Shown here piece after piece: positions 54,062 through 63,088 of a stretch of 64,000 bases of DNA (position 1 is the first letter of the stretch; every line of letters starts with the position of its first letter). The DNA is taken from the NCBI RefSeq assembly GCF_006152065.1, contig NZ_VDFW01000020.1, positions 1 to 64,000 of the forward strand, read 5' to 3'. The position numbers and the translations under genes were made by a program. A model generated the notes under the pieces. That model was given only the letters and a program-made list of their open reading frames with translations, ran no database searches and was not told where the DNA came from. This DNA is from Amycolatopsis alkalitolerans. GTDB taxonomy: Bacteria; Actinomycetota; Actinomycetes; Mycobacteriales; Pseudonocardiaceae.

Positions 54062-56232
54062 CGAACCGTTTGGACGGGCCGCTGAAGGTCACCGGTGAGG
54101 CCCGGTACGGGTCGGACCACAACTTTCCCGGTATGGCTTACGGGTACGTCGTCGTCAGCACGATCGCGCACGGGGAAATCGCGGCCATGGACCTCGCCGC
54201 GGCGAGCGGTGCGCCCGGGGTGCTCGCCGTGTACTCGCCGTTCGACCCGCTGGAGCTGCGCACACCGACCTCGCCGATACTGGGCGACACCTGGGTTCCC
54301 TTGCAGGACAAGGAAGTCACCTACTACGGCCAGCCGATCGGGTTCGTGGTGGCGGAGACCTTCGAGCAGGCCCGGGACGCGGCCATGCTCATCGAGGTCA
54401 CGTATCACGAGCGACCGGCGCTGACTTCGCTGGAGGGCGGGCTCGACTCGGCCGAGGACGCGTCGCCGACCGCCCGGCAGGAGCCACCCGCCCTGGAGAT
54501 CCTCGCGGATGGCGTCGAGTCCATTGAGGACGCGCTGGCGGCGAGCCCGGTGGTCGTCGGCGCGACGTACACCACCGCGCCGCAGAACCATGCCGCGATG
54601 GAGCCGCACTCCGCGGTCGCGGTGTGGGAGGCGGGCGTGCTGACCGTCTACAGCGGAAACCAGGGTGCCAACCTCCAGGCGGCGGAGCTGGCCAGTGCAC
54701 TGGACATCGATCCGTCGTCGGTCCGCGCGATCGACCCGTTCGTGGGCGGGGCGTTCGGTGGCAAGGGGCGCACGTCTGTGCCGGCGTTCCTCGCGGCGGC
54801 CGCCGCCAGGGACATCGGCCGCCCGGTCAAGGCCGCGCTGACCCGGGAACAGGTCTTCACCGCGACAGCGGGCCGCGCGGCGACCGTGCAGAAGATCTCC
54901 CTCGGCGCGGACGCGGACGGCACCCTGATCGCGTTGCGCCATGACTCGGTGTGCAGCACGGGCGCCGACCGGTCGTTCGTCGAGCCGACCTCGCACGGCA
55001 CCTCGCGGGAGTGGTACGCCACCCAGAACCTGGCCATCAGCCAGAAGATCGTGCCGCTGAACGTCCCGCCGACGACGTTCATGCGCGCGCCCGGCGAGGC
55101 GCCCGGATCCTTCGCGCTGGAGAGCGCGATCGACGAACTGGCGGTCGCGCTGAACATGGACCCGATCGAACTGCGGCTGCGGAACAACTCGACCGCACCG
55201 CCCGGCAAGGACCTGCAGTGGTCGAGCAAGCATCTCGACGAGTGCTTCCGCATCGGCGCGCAGCGTTTCGGCTGGGCGAACCGCGCGCCGCACGGCCGCA
55301 CCGACGGCGACTGGCTGGTGGGGCTCGGCACCGCGACCGCGATGTTCCCCGCCCTGCGGTTCCCGGCCACCGTCGAGGTGACGCTGCGAGCGGACGACAC
55401 GGCCGTGGTCTCGACCAGCGGCGCGGACCCGGGCACGGGCCTGCTGACGGTGCTTTCCCTGGTCGGAGCCGAATCGCTGGACATCCCGCCCGAGCAGGTC
55501 ACGCCCCGGCTGGGCGACTCGGCGCTCCCACCGGGTGGCATGTCCGGCGGCTCGACCGCGACGGCGAGCGCGGGCACCGCCATCATGATCGCCGCGGCCA
55601 CGGTGATCGACGATCTCGTCGCGCTGGCGTCGGCCCCGGGCGCGCCGTTCGAGGGCGAGGAGGTCTCGTACGCGGACGGCCGGGTGCTGGCCGGCGGCCG
55701 GACCATGACGTTCGGCGAACTGCTGCGGGCGCTGAACCGCTCGTCGATCTCCGCGACCGGTTCGTCGGCGCCCGGCGAAGAGCTGACCAAGCACTCGTTC
55801 AGCTCGTGGGGTGCCCAGTTCTGCGAGGTTCGCGTGCACCGGTGGACGCGTGAGGCCCGGGTGTCGCGCCTGCTCGGGGTGTTCGACGCCGGCCGGATCA
55901 TCAACGAGAAGGCGGCCCGCAGCCAGATCATGGGCGGCATGATCTGGGGCGTGTCGGCCGCGCTGCACGAGGGCCTGGAGATCGAGGCGAACGGGCGGCA
56001 GGCCAACGGCGACTTCGCGGGTTACCTGCTTCCGGTGAACGCGGACGTCCCCGAGGTCGGCGTCCATTTCGTCGAGTACCCGGACACCCTGCACAACGCC
56101 GTCGGCGCGAAGGGGCTGGGCGAGATCGGCACGGTCGGCATGGCGGCCGCCGTCGCGAACGCCGTCTACAACGCCACCGGCGTCCGGGTCCGCCACATCC
56201 CGATCACGATCGAGGACCTCCTCGACGAGTGA
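54058..56232 (+). CDS. paoC: Aldehyde oxidoreductase molybdenum-binding subunit, PaoC type
   Basis: A 724-residue catalytic subunit binding molybdenum cofactor. The a/b hammerhead part (YGQPIGFVVAETFEQARDAA) comes first, then the cofactor-binding motifs GGAFGGKG and RAPGEAPG, and near the C-terminus GAKGLGEIGTVGMAAAVANA, whose glutamate is the active-site base. Substrate class is inferred as aldehydes from the PaoABC likeness. GTG at 54058 overlaps the paoB stop. No PaoD/XdhC-type insertion chaperone gene lies in the operon, so one must act from elsewhere. A hairpin follows the stop. Confidence 0.92.
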   Translation: MTNRLDGPLKVTGEARYGSDHNFPGMAYGYVVVSTIAHGEIAAMDLAAASGAPGVLAVYSPFDPLELRTPTSPILGDTWVPLQDKEVTYYGQPIGFVVAETFEQARDAAMLIEVTYHERPALTSLEGGLDSAEDASPTARQEPPALEILADGVESIEDALAASPVVVGATYTTAPQNHAAMEPHSAVAVWEAGVLTVYSGNQGANLQAAELASALDIDPSSVRAIDPFVGGAFGGKGRTSVPAFLAAAAARDIGRPVKAALTREQVFTATAGRAATVQKISLGADADGTLIALRHDSVCSTGADRSFVEPTSHGTSREWYATQNLAISQKIVPLNVPPTTFMRAPGEAPGSFALESAIDELAVALNMDPIELRLRNNSTAPPGKDLQWSSKHLDECFRIGAQRFGWANRAPHGRTDGDWLVGLGTATAMFPALRFPATVEVTLRADDTAVVSTSGADPGTGLLTVLSLVGAESLDIPPEQVTPRLGDSALPPGGMSGGSTATASAGTAIMIAAATVIDDLVALASAPGAPFEGEEVSYADGRVLAGGRTMTFGELLRALNRSSISATGSSAPGEELTKHSFSSWGAQFCEVRVHRWTREARVSRLLGVFDAGRIINEKAARSQIMGGMIWGVSAALHEGLEIEANGRQANGDFAGYLLPVNADVPEVGVHFVEYPDTLHNAVGAKGLGEIGTVGMAAAVANAVYNATGVRVRHIPITIEDLLDE

Positions 56233-56243
56233 GGTGCGAAGGG

Positions 56244-56271
56244 CCCCCGCGCGATGATCAAAGCGCGGGGG
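56244..56271 (+). terminator. Hairpin after the pao operon
   Basis: CCCCCGCGC pairs with GCGCGGGGG across a 10-nt loop, 12 bp after the paoC stop. No T tract follows, so it is a weaker terminator candidate, possibly bidirectional, between this operon and the convergent ACT gene. Confidence 0.55.
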
Positions 56272-56382
56272 TCCCCCAGAGCGCGCCGATGGGAATGGCG
56301 CGGAAGCGGGGACCGAACGGGAGGGTCTGCCGGCCGGTGTAGAGCACGATCCCGACCTGCCCCGTGTTGATTTGGCCGCTCC

Positions 56383-57036
56383 TCAGCCGTCGAGGACGAC
56401 GGCGACGATTCCGGCGAAATGAGCCAGTCGCGCCACTTCGGCGGCCCGGAACATCGGGCCGCCGGGGCGGCCGATCAGGAGTGCCTTCCCCGGCTTCCCG
56501 AGCGGTGTCGCGGCGAGTTCCGTGCCGAGCTCCTGCCAGGTCTCCGGCACCCAGTCGTCCTCGGCGTCGAGGATCGTGGCGCGTTCCAGCGGTAGCCACG
56601 GCAGGTGCTCGATCGGGGCTTCGGGTGCGGCGCTGGAGGAGGCCAGGCGCTGGATCCGGTCGTCGGTGGTGGACACCACGATCGACCAGCCCGCGCGGAT
56701 GATCCGCGGCACGCCCTCGACCAGGACCTCCAGCCCGGTGGCCGGCTGCCCCGCGATCTCCTCCACGAGTTCCAGCTCACGGTGGGTGTCGAGGACGCCC
56801 GCGTACGGGCGGACCGCGTCGACCTCGACGCCGGGGATGCTCTCCGCCGCGGTGATCAGCGCGTCGGGCAGCCGGCCGGACGGCAGTTCGATCACCAGGT
56901 CGTCGATCGCGACGCCCCCGCCGCGTTCGACGACGTCCACGCTGAGGATGTCCGCCCCGATCGTGCCCAGCGCCGTCGCGACCGCCCCGAGGGTCCCCGG
57001 CGAGTCCGGGAGCTGCACCCGGATCAGGAAGGACAA
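56383..57036 (-). CDS. ACT domain protein, Rv3013-like
   Basis: A 217-residue protein. The N-terminal ACT domain (about residues 3-75) begins FLIRVQLPDSPGTLGAVATALG. The C-terminal half, with ATILDAEDDWVPETWQELGT and RPGGPMFRAAEVARLAHFAG, is a small domain of unknown function. It probably senses an amino acid. TTG at 57036 follows AAAGGGGA. As in mycobacteria, it is divergent from gatC, which suggests a link with glutamine or asparagine supply. Confidence 0.85.
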   Translation of the reverse strand: MSFLIRVQLPDSPGTLGAVATALGTIGADILSVDVVERGGGVAIDDLVIELPSGRLPDALITAAESIPGVEVDAVRPYAGVLDTHRELELVEEIAGQPATGLEVLVEGVPRIIRAGWSIVVSTTDDRIQRLASSSAAPEAPIEHLPWLPLERATILDAEDDWVPETWQELGTELAATPLGKPGKALLIGRPGGPMFRAAEVARLAHFAGIVAVVLDG

Positions 57037-57253
57037 CGCGATCCCCTTTCGGGACTGGGCGCTCCCGCCTTGCCGGGAAGCGCGTGCCGGCCGCTGATTG
57101 TGACAGACCCGGCGTCCCAGGGGGAGTCACCGTCCGCGTTCCGAGACCGTTCCGGTGGCAACCTGGCATAACCCGGTCGAGCCGGTCGGTCCCGCGGCCA
57201 TAGACTTGCGGGTGCCGAAACCCCAATGACCAGTAAACCCGGGAGAAGCCCGC

Positions 57254-57553
57254 GTGCCCAACATTTCCCGTGCCGAGGTCGCGCATCTCGCCAAACTCGC
57301 CCGCCTGGCGGTCACCGACGAAGAGCTGGACGTCTTCGCAGGTCAGCTGGACCAGATCCTGGACTCGGTGGCCAAGGTCGGCGAGGTCGCGAGCGAGGAC
57401 GTTCCGCCCACCTCGCACGCCGTGCCGCTGACCAACGTCTTCCGCGAGGACGTCGAGCGTCCCGGGCTGACCCAGCAGCAGGCGCTGGCCGGCGCACCGT
57501 CCGCCGAAGAGGGGCGTTTCCGGGTCCCGCGGATCCTGGGGGAGGAACAGTGA
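57254..57553 (+). CDS. gatC: Aspartyl/glutamyl-tRNA amidotransferase subunit C
   Basis: A 99-residue GatC that holds the GatA-GatB complex together. [22 protein letters not shown] at the N-terminus and [11 protein letters not shown] are the standard GatC sequence, and the tail threads between A and B. GTG at 57254 follows GGGAGAAG. Its stop overlaps gatA by 4 bp (GTGA). The 217-bp gap upstream carries the promoter facing the divergent ACT gene. Confidence 0.95.
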   Translation: MPNISRAEVAHLAKLARLAVTDEELDVFAGQLDQILDSVAKVGEVASEDVPPTSHAVPLTNVFREDVERPGLTQQQALAGAPSAEEGRFRVPRILGEEQ

Positions 57554-59043
57554 CCGAGTTAACACGGCTCACCGCCGCCGAACTGGCCGAAAAGATCCAT
57601 CGCCGCGAGGTGTCCTCGGTCGAGGTCACCCAGGCGCACCTCGACCGCATCGCGCAGGTCGACGACTTGGTGCACGCCTTCCTGCACGTCGACGCCGAGG
57701 GCGCGCTCGCCGCGGCGAAGGCGGTCGACGAGGCACCCGAGCCGGTGTCGCCGCTGGCCGGCGTGCCGCTCGCGCTCAAGGACGTGCTGACGACCAAGGG
57801 CATCCCGACCACCTGCGGGTCCAGGACCCTCGAAGGCTGGATCCCGCCCTACGACGCGACGGTGACGCGCAAGCTGCGCGAGGCCGGGGTGCCGATCCTC
57901 GGCAAGACGAACATGGACGAGTTCGCGATGGGCTCGTCCACGGAGAACTCGGCCTTCGGCCCGACGCACAACCCGTGGGACCACGCGCGCATCCCCGGCG
58001 GTTCGGGCGGTGGTTCGTCGGCGTCGGTCGCGGCGTTCGAGGCGCCCCTGGCGATCGGCACCGACACGGGTGGCTCGATCCGCCAGCCCGGCGCCGTGAC
58101 CGGCACGGTCGGCGTGAAGCCCACCTACGGCGGGGTTTCGCGGTACGGGCTGGTGGCCTTCTCGTCCTCGCTCGACCAGGCGGGCCCGTGCGCCCGCACC
58201 GTGCTCGACGCCGCCCTGCTGCACGAGGTCGTCGCCGGGCACGACCCGATGGACTCGACCTCGATCGACGCGCCGGTGCCGCCGGTCGTCGCGGCCGCCC
58301 GCGAGGGCCTGCGCGGCGACCTCGCGGGCGTCAAGGTCGGCGTGGTCACGGAGTTTTCCGGCGAGGGCTACCAGGGTGGCGTGCTGCGGTCCTTCGAGGG
58401 CGCGGTCGCGCAGCTGCGGGAGCTGGGCGCCGAGGTCGTCGAGGTGTCCTGCCCCAGCTTCGTCTACGCGCTGCCGGCCTACTACCTGATCGCGCCGAGC
58501 GAGTGCTCGTCGAACCTCGCCCGGTTCGACGCGATGCGCTACGGGCTGCGCGTCGCCGACGACGGCGAGCACAGCGCCGAAGAGGTCATGTCGCTCACGC
58601 GCGAGGCGGGGTTCGGTCCGGAGGTCAAGCGCCGCATCATGCTCGGCACGTACGCGCTGTCCTCCGGTTACTACGACGCCTACTACGGCTCGGCGCAAAA
58701 GGTGCGCACGCTCATCACGCGTGACTTCGACACCGCGTTCGAGAAGGTCGACGTGCTGGTTTCGCCGACGACGCCGACCACGGCGTTCAAGATCGGCGAG
58801 CGGGTCGACGATCCGATGGCCATGTACCTGTCGGACATCTGCTCGATCCCGGCCAACCTGGCCGGCAACGCCGCCATGAGCGTCCCCAGCGGACTGTCCG
58901 ATGAGGACGGTCTACCGGTCGGGCTGCAGATCATGGCGCCCGCGCTCGCGGACGACCGGCTCTACCGGGTCGGCGCGGCCTACGAACTGGCGCGCGGTGA
59001 CATCCTGGGCCGTCTTCCCGAGCTGAAAGGAGCGCTCGCGTGA
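57550..59043 (+). CDS. gatA: Aspartyl/glutamyl-tRNA amidotransferase subunit A
   Basis: A 497-residue amidase that releases ammonia from glutamine for transamidation of Glu-tRNA(Gln) and Asp-tRNA(Asn). The amidase signature [21 protein letters not shown] (about residues 150-170), with the Ser-cisSer-Lys triad (lysine in [10 protein letters not shown], serines in the signature and [12 protein letters not shown]), is complete. GTG at 57550 overlaps gatC by 4 bp; the stop overlaps gatB by 4 bp. In M. tuberculosis pfkA lies between gatA and gatB; here it does not. Confidence 0.97.
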   Translation: MTELTRLTAAELAEKIHRREVSSVEVTQAHLDRIAQVDDLVHAFLHVDAEGALAAAKAVDEAPEPVSPLAGVPLALKDVLTTKGIPTTCGSRTLEGWIPPYDATVTRKLREAGVPILGKTNMDEFAMGSSTENSAFGPTHNPWDHARIPGGSGGGSSASVAAFEAPLAIGTDTGGSIRQPGAVTGTVGVKPTYGGVSRYGLVAFSSSLDQAGPCARTVLDAALLHEVVAGHDPMDSTSIDAPVPPVVAAAREGLRGDLAGVKVGVVTEFSGEGYQGGVLRSFEGAVAQLRELGAEVVEVSCPSFVYALPAYYLIAPSECSSNLARFDAMRYGLRVADDGEHSAEEVMSLTREAGFGPEVKRRIMLGTYALSSGYYDAYYGSAQKVRTLITRDFDTAFEKVDVLVSPTTPTTAFKIGERVDDPMAMYLSDICSIPANLAGNAAMSVPSGLSDEDGLPVGLQIMAPALADDRLYRVGAAYELARGDILGRLPELKGALA

Positions 59044-60545
59044 CCGCGGTCGCCGACCTGATGGACTACGCCGAGGTCATCGAGCGTTACGACCCGGTGC
59101 TGGGGCTCGAGGTGCACGTCGAGCTCAACACGAACACGAAGATGTTCTGCGGCTGCCCGAACGTGTTCGGCGGCGAGCCGAACACGCACGTCTGCCCGAC
59201 CTGCCTCGGCCTGCCCGGCGCGCTGCCGGTGCTCAACGGCAAGGGGGTCGAGTCGGCGATCCGGATCGGGCTCGCGCTGAACTGCGAGATCGCGCGGTGG
59301 TGCCGGTTCGCGCGGAAGAACTACTTCTACCCGGATATGCCGAAGAACTTCCAGACCTCGCAGTACGACGAGCCGATCGCGTTCGACGGGTACCTCGACG
59401 TGACGCTCGATGACGGTGAGGTCGTGCGGGTCGAGATCGAGCGCGCGCACATGGAAGAGGACACCGGCAAGTCCTTGCACGTCGGCGGCGCCACTGGGCG
59501 GATTCACGGCGCGGACTACTCGCTGCTGGACTACAACCGCGCGGGCGTGCCGCTGATCGAGATCGTCACGAAGCCGATCGTGGGCACCGGCGAGCGCGCC
59601 CCGGAGGTGGCGCGCGCGTACGTGAACACGCTACGGGATCTGTTGCGCGCGCTGGATGTCTCGGACGTCCGGATGGATCAGGGCTCCCTGCGGTGCGACG
59701 CGAACGTTTCGCTGATGGCTCGCGGTGCGACGGAGTTCGGCACCCGCACGGAGACGAAGAACGTCAACTCGCTGCGCAGCGTCGAGCGGGCCGTCCGGTA
59801 CGAGATGACGCGGCAGGGCGCGGTGCTCGCCGGCGGTGGCACTGTCACGCAGGAGACGCGGCATTTCCAGGAGTCCGACGGCACCACGTCCGCGGGGCGC
59901 ACGAAGGAGACCGCGGAGGACTACCGGTACTTCCCGGAGCCCGACCTGGTGCCGATCGCGCCTTCGCGCGAGTGGGTCGACGAGCTGCGGAAGACGATGC
60001 CGGAGAAGCCGGCGGACCGGCGCAAGCGCATCCAGACGGAGTGGAACCTGACGCCGGAGGAGCTGCGCGACCTGTTCAACTCGGGCGCGGTCGACCTGGT
60101 CGAGGCGACCGTCGCGGCGGGCGCGAAGCCCGGCGAGGCACGCGGCTGGTGGGTCAACTTCCTTGCCCAGGAAGCGAACTCGCGCGACGTCGAGCTGACC
60201 ACGCTGCCGATCACCCCGGCGCAGGTCGCGCGGGTGACCGAACTGGTGGCCTCCGGTGAGCTGACGAACAAGCTCGCACGCGAAGTCGTCAAGGGTGTGC
60301 TGGCCGGTGAAGGCGAGCCCGACGACGTGGTGGAGACGCGGGGCCTCAAGGTCGTCTCGGACGACTCGGCGCTGCTCGCCGCGGTCGACGAGGCGCTGGC
60401 CGCGCAGCCGGACGTCGCGGACAAGATCCGCGGCGGCAAGGTCCAGGCCGCGGGCGCGATCGTCGGCGCGGTCATGAAGGCGACCAAGGGACAGGCGGAC
60501 GCGAAGCGCGTGCGGGAACTGATCATCGAGCGGGTCGGCGCCTGA
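59040..60545 (+). CDS. gatB: Aspartyl/glutamyl-tRNA amidotransferase subunit B
   Basis: A 501-residue GatB that binds the mischarged tRNA and catalyses the phosphorylation and amidation steps. [20 protein letters not shown] near the N-terminus, [17 protein letters not shown] and the tail domain ([18 protein letters not shown], then [17 protein letters not shown]) are typical. GTG at 59040 overlaps gatA (GTGA). Presence of GatCAB implies indirect synthesis of Gln-tRNA, as in most actinomycetes. Confidence 0.97.
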   Translation: MTAVADLMDYAEVIERYDPVLGLEVHVELNTNTKMFCGCPNVFGGEPNTHVCPTCLGLPGALPVLNGKGVESAIRIGLALNCEIARWCRFARKNYFYPDMPKNFQTSQYDEPIAFDGYLDVTLDDGEVVRVEIERAHMEEDTGKSLHVGGATGRIHGADYSLLDYNRAGVPLIEIVTKPIVGTGERAPEVARAYVNTLRDLLRALDVSDVRMDQGSLRCDANVSLMARGATEFGTRTETKNVNSLRSVERAVRYEMTRQGAVLAGGGTVTQETRHFQESDGTTSAGRTKETAEDYRYFPEPDLVPIAPSREWVDELRKTMPEKPADRRKRIQTEWNLTPEELRDLFNSGAVDLVEATVAAGAKPGEARGWWVNFLAQEANSRDVELTTLPITPAQVARVTELVASGELTNKLAREVVKGVLAGEGEPDDVVETRGLKVVSDDSALLAAVDEALAAQPDVADKIRGGKVQAAGAIVGAVMKATKGQADAKRVRELIIERVGA

Positions 60546-60546
60546 G

Positions 60547-61059
60547 TTGAGGCGTGCGGACCCGGCGCCGGCGTACTCGCCGGCGCGGGTTTCCTGGCGG
60601 GAATGGGTGGCCCTCGGCGCGGGTCTCGTCGCCGCGGGGTCCCTGTTCCTGCCGTGGACGAATCTGTCCGCGACCAGGCAGGACATCGAGGACGCGCTGA
60701 ACTCGCTGCCCCAGAACGAGGTCGCGCGCGACGCGTTCACGACGGGTTTCCTGGCCTGGTCCGGCCCGATGCTGCTGGCGCTGGCGGGGGTGGCGGTCGT
60801 GCTGCTCGGTCAGCGCCCGGTGGTCCGGCGCAGCGGGCTGCCGCATCTGTGGCTGATCGCGGCCGCCGTGGCGCTGATGCTGATGGTGCTGGCGTGGCTC
60901 GGGATGGGCTGGCAGTTCAGCGCCGACGTACGCGACTTCCTGCAGCAGGAGGGCGGCGTCGCGTTCTACGGCGGCTTCGGCCGGTACGTGGCGATGCTGT
61001 GCGGGGCAGTTTCGGTGGCGGCGGCGGTGCTCGACGTGCGCGCCCTGCGGCGGCGCTGA
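60547..61059 (+). CDS. Membrane protein, four helices
   Basis: A 170-residue membrane protein with predicted helices at about residues 20-38, 68-88, 100-120 and 145-162. A longer extracellular or cytoplasmic loop (SATRQDIEDALNSLPQNEVA) lies between the first two. The family is not recognised; similar small proteins follow gatB in related genomes. TTG at 60547 is one base after the gatB stop and is the earliest start that keeps the arrangement. Convergent with the LppZ-like gene (3 bp apart). Confidence 0.75.
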   Translation: MRRADPAPAYSPARVSWREWVALGAGLVAAGSLFLPWTNLSATRQDIEDALNSLPQNEVARDAFTTGFLAWSGPMLLALAGVAVVLLGQRPVVRRSGLPHLWLIAAAVALMLMVLAWLGMGWQFSADVRDFLQQEGGVAFYGGFGRYVAMLCGAVSVAAAVLDVRALRRR

Positions 61060-61062
61060 TCG

Positions 61063-62256
61063 TCAGTCCTTGCCGTTGCCGCCGCCGGAGTTCGGCTGTA
61101 GCTGGATGACGACCACCCGGTCGTCGCTCGACACGGGCTTGCCGCCGTCCTTGTTGACGGTGCCCACGACGGCGTACTGCGCGTTCAGCGGGTCCATCCC
61201 GCCGTACCGGCCGTAACCGATCCCGGTCTTCCCGTCCATGACCGCCTTGGGCTGCCCGCCGACCGAACCGTCGAGGGTGATCGGGACCTGCTGCAGGTTC
61301 CCGGCCGTCGAGGTCGCGATCATCAGCGACTGACCGGTGTCCGCGCAGCCGGTGAGACCCGGTTTGTCCGGCCAGGTCCACACCGGCGTCGACAGTGGGG
61401 CGCCCGCCTGCACCCGGAACAGCAGATCCGCCGTGTCACCGTGGTCGGTCACCCAGATCCGGCTCGCGTCGGCGGACTTGCACAGCCCGCCCGGCGAACG
61501 CAGCCCGGTGGCGTACACCCGCGAGCCGGGGGTCGGGTTGCCCGCCGCCGGGTTGCCCGCCGTGTCGATCCGCAAGATCTTGCCGGCCAGCGAGTTCGGG
61601 TCGGCCCCGGCCGACGGATTGCCTGCGTCACCCGTCGCGACGAGCAGGGCACCTTTGCCGTCGGTGGCCAGCGCGCCACGGTTGCCCGTCGGGCCCTTGG
61701 GAATTCCCGTCAGGATCGGCTTCGCCTGCTGGCCTTTCGTGAAGCGCACGACACGGTTGTCCGTCGCCGTGGTGATGTACGCGAAGACCAGTTGATCCTC
61801 GGAGTACGTCGGCGACAAGGCCAGGCCGGTGAGGCCTCCGTCGCCGGTCGCGTCGACGTCGAGTTTGATCAGCTCCGTGGGCTGCGCGCCCGTCATGACC
61901 TGCAGGACCCGGCCGCTCTTACGCTCGCCCGCGAGCGCGGCCGGGCCCGACTCGGTGCCCGGCAGGGCGGCCACCGTCGACACGGTGTCGAGGCAGGTCG
62001 CGATGACCGCCTTGTCGAAGTCCGTGCAGCCCTGGGGCGGGGGGATGGATGTCTGCGGTGCGCTGGGCCGCGGCGTAGCGGACCCCGAACTGCCGTCGAT
62101 CTCGGGCAGTTGGGGCTGCGGGCCGGCGGGTGCGCTCAACTGCGGCGCCGGCTCGAACGTCTGGCCCGCCGCGCGGTCGTCGAAGCTCGCGCAGCCTGCC
62201 AGCAGGACACCGCAGGCCGCGACCAGCCACGGAGCCCGTCCCCACCGAATGCGCAT
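61063..62256 (-). CDS. LppZ-like lipoprotein with glucose/sorbosone dehydrogenase fold
   Basis: A 397-residue lipoprotein. The signal peptide ends in the lipobox LLAGC (cysteine about residue 22), followed by a P/Q/S-rich linker. Residues about 90-390 form a beta-propeller resembling PQQ-dependent sugar dehydrogenases: GLTGLALSPTYSEDQLVFAY, then KILRIDTAGNPAAGNP and ATGLRSPGGLCKSADASRIWV. Mycobacterial LppZ (Rv3006) has the same design and location near gatB. Enzymatic activity is unproven. It is on the outer face of the membrane. Confidence 0.85.
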   Translation of the reverse strand: MRIRWGRAPWLVAACGVLLAGCASFDDRAAGQTFEPAPQLSAPAGPQPQLPEIDGSSGSATPRPSAPQTSIPPPQGCTDFDKAVIATCLDTVSTVAALPGTESGPAALAGERKSGRVLQVMTGAQPTELIKLDVDATGDGGLTGLALSPTYSEDQLVFAYITTATDNRVVRFTKGQQAKPILTGIPKGPTGNRGALATDGKGALLVATGDAGNPSAGADPNSLAGKILRIDTAGNPAAGNPTPGSRVYATGLRSPGGLCKSADASRIWVTDHGDTADLLFRVQAGAPLSTPVWTWPDKPGLTGCADTGQSLMIATSTAGNLQQVPITLDGSVGGQPKAVMDGKTGIGYGRYGGMDPLNAQYAVVGTVNKDGGKPVSSDDRVVVIQLQPNSGGGNGKD

Positions 62257-62371
62257 AGGCTTCCAGCCTAGGCGGGCGCCCGTGAGTCACTGGTGAGTCC
62301 CCGAGCTATGCCATCCGCGTCGAACGCGATCGGCCACCGCCCGGTGCTGGTCGAGAACGCAACCTGCCAGG

Positions 62372-62587
62372 TCAGGCCTTGCGGCCGTAGTGGCCCACGG
62401 CCGGCTCGAGCAGGTCAAATGCGCGGCTCGCCGACTCCGCGAGGACCTGTCGGATGTCATCGCGCGGCTGGTCGGCAAGGATGCGCCTGGCGCTTTCGGC
62501 GAACAGCACCCGGTGAACGGACGCGAGCTGGGCCGCCACGATCCGCTGCTGCGCGTCCTCCACACCGGTCTCGCCTGGAGAAGTCAT
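62372..62587 (-). CDS. Small hypothetical protein
   Basis: A 71-residue acidic, helical protein (QQRIVAAQLASVHRVLFAES, then DDIRQVLAESASRAFDLLEP). No family is recognised. Its third codon positions are strongly G/C-rich, arguing for real coding. The start codon ATG at 62587-62585 shares two bases with the ATG of the divergent NTF2-like gene (62586), an extreme divergent arrangement. No clear ribosome-binding site is seen. Confidence 0.5.
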   Translation of the reverse strand: MTSPGETGVEDAQQRIVAAQLASVHRVLFAESARRILADQPRDDIRQVLAESASRAFDLLEPAVGHYGRKA

Positions 62588-63014
62588 GTTCGACGAACCC
62601 GCCGAGCGCCGGGCCATCCTTGAGGTCGGCCAGGCCCTGCAAGACGCCTGGAACCGCGGCGACGCCGCGGGCTATGCGTCGCTGTTCACCGACGATGCCA
62701 GCTTCGTCGCGTGGAACGGACTGCACGGGTACGGTCGCCAGGCCATCGGGGATGCTCATCGACCGCTCCTCGAGGGGCCACTTGCCGGCTCCCGGCTGGT
62801 TGTGGTCGATCACGCGGACTCCCAGCGGCCCGAATCGCTGCGGCTCGTCCGCCCGGATGTGGCGATCATGGTCACCTCGGGTGCGGTGACGCTTGCCAAT
62901 GAGGGGGCACCAGGCCCAGATCACGACTCTGTGCAGACCTTCGTGCTGGTCAAGAACGGCGACCGCGGGCAGATCACGGCCTTCCACAACACCCGCCGGC
63001 AGGCGCAGCCGTGA
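62586..63014 (+). CDS. SgcJ/EcaC-type NTF2-like protein
   Basis: A 142-residue cone-barrel protein. ILEVGQALQDAWNRGDAAGYASLFTDDASFVAWNG at the N-terminal side and VQTFVLVKNGDRGQITAFHNTR at the end match the SgcJ/EcaC branch of the NTF2 superfamily (DUF4440-like). These proteins occur near monooxygenases and in antibiotic pathways, though this role is not certain. It faces a TetX-like FAD monooxygenase gene 74 bp away, which fits that pattern. Confidence 0.82.
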   Translation: MFDEPAERRAILEVGQALQDAWNRGDAAGYASLFTDDASFVAWNGLHGYGRQAIGDAHRPLLEGPLAGSRLVVVDHADSQRPESLRLVRPDVAIMVTSGAVTLANEGAPGPDHDSVQTFVLVKNGDRGQITAFHNTRRQAQP

Positions 63015-63088
63015 AACCGAATTCCGGGGTCGTTGGATCCTGCTGGTCCGGAAGTAGGCATCAGCGCCGGTCACTTCAGAGCGACATG

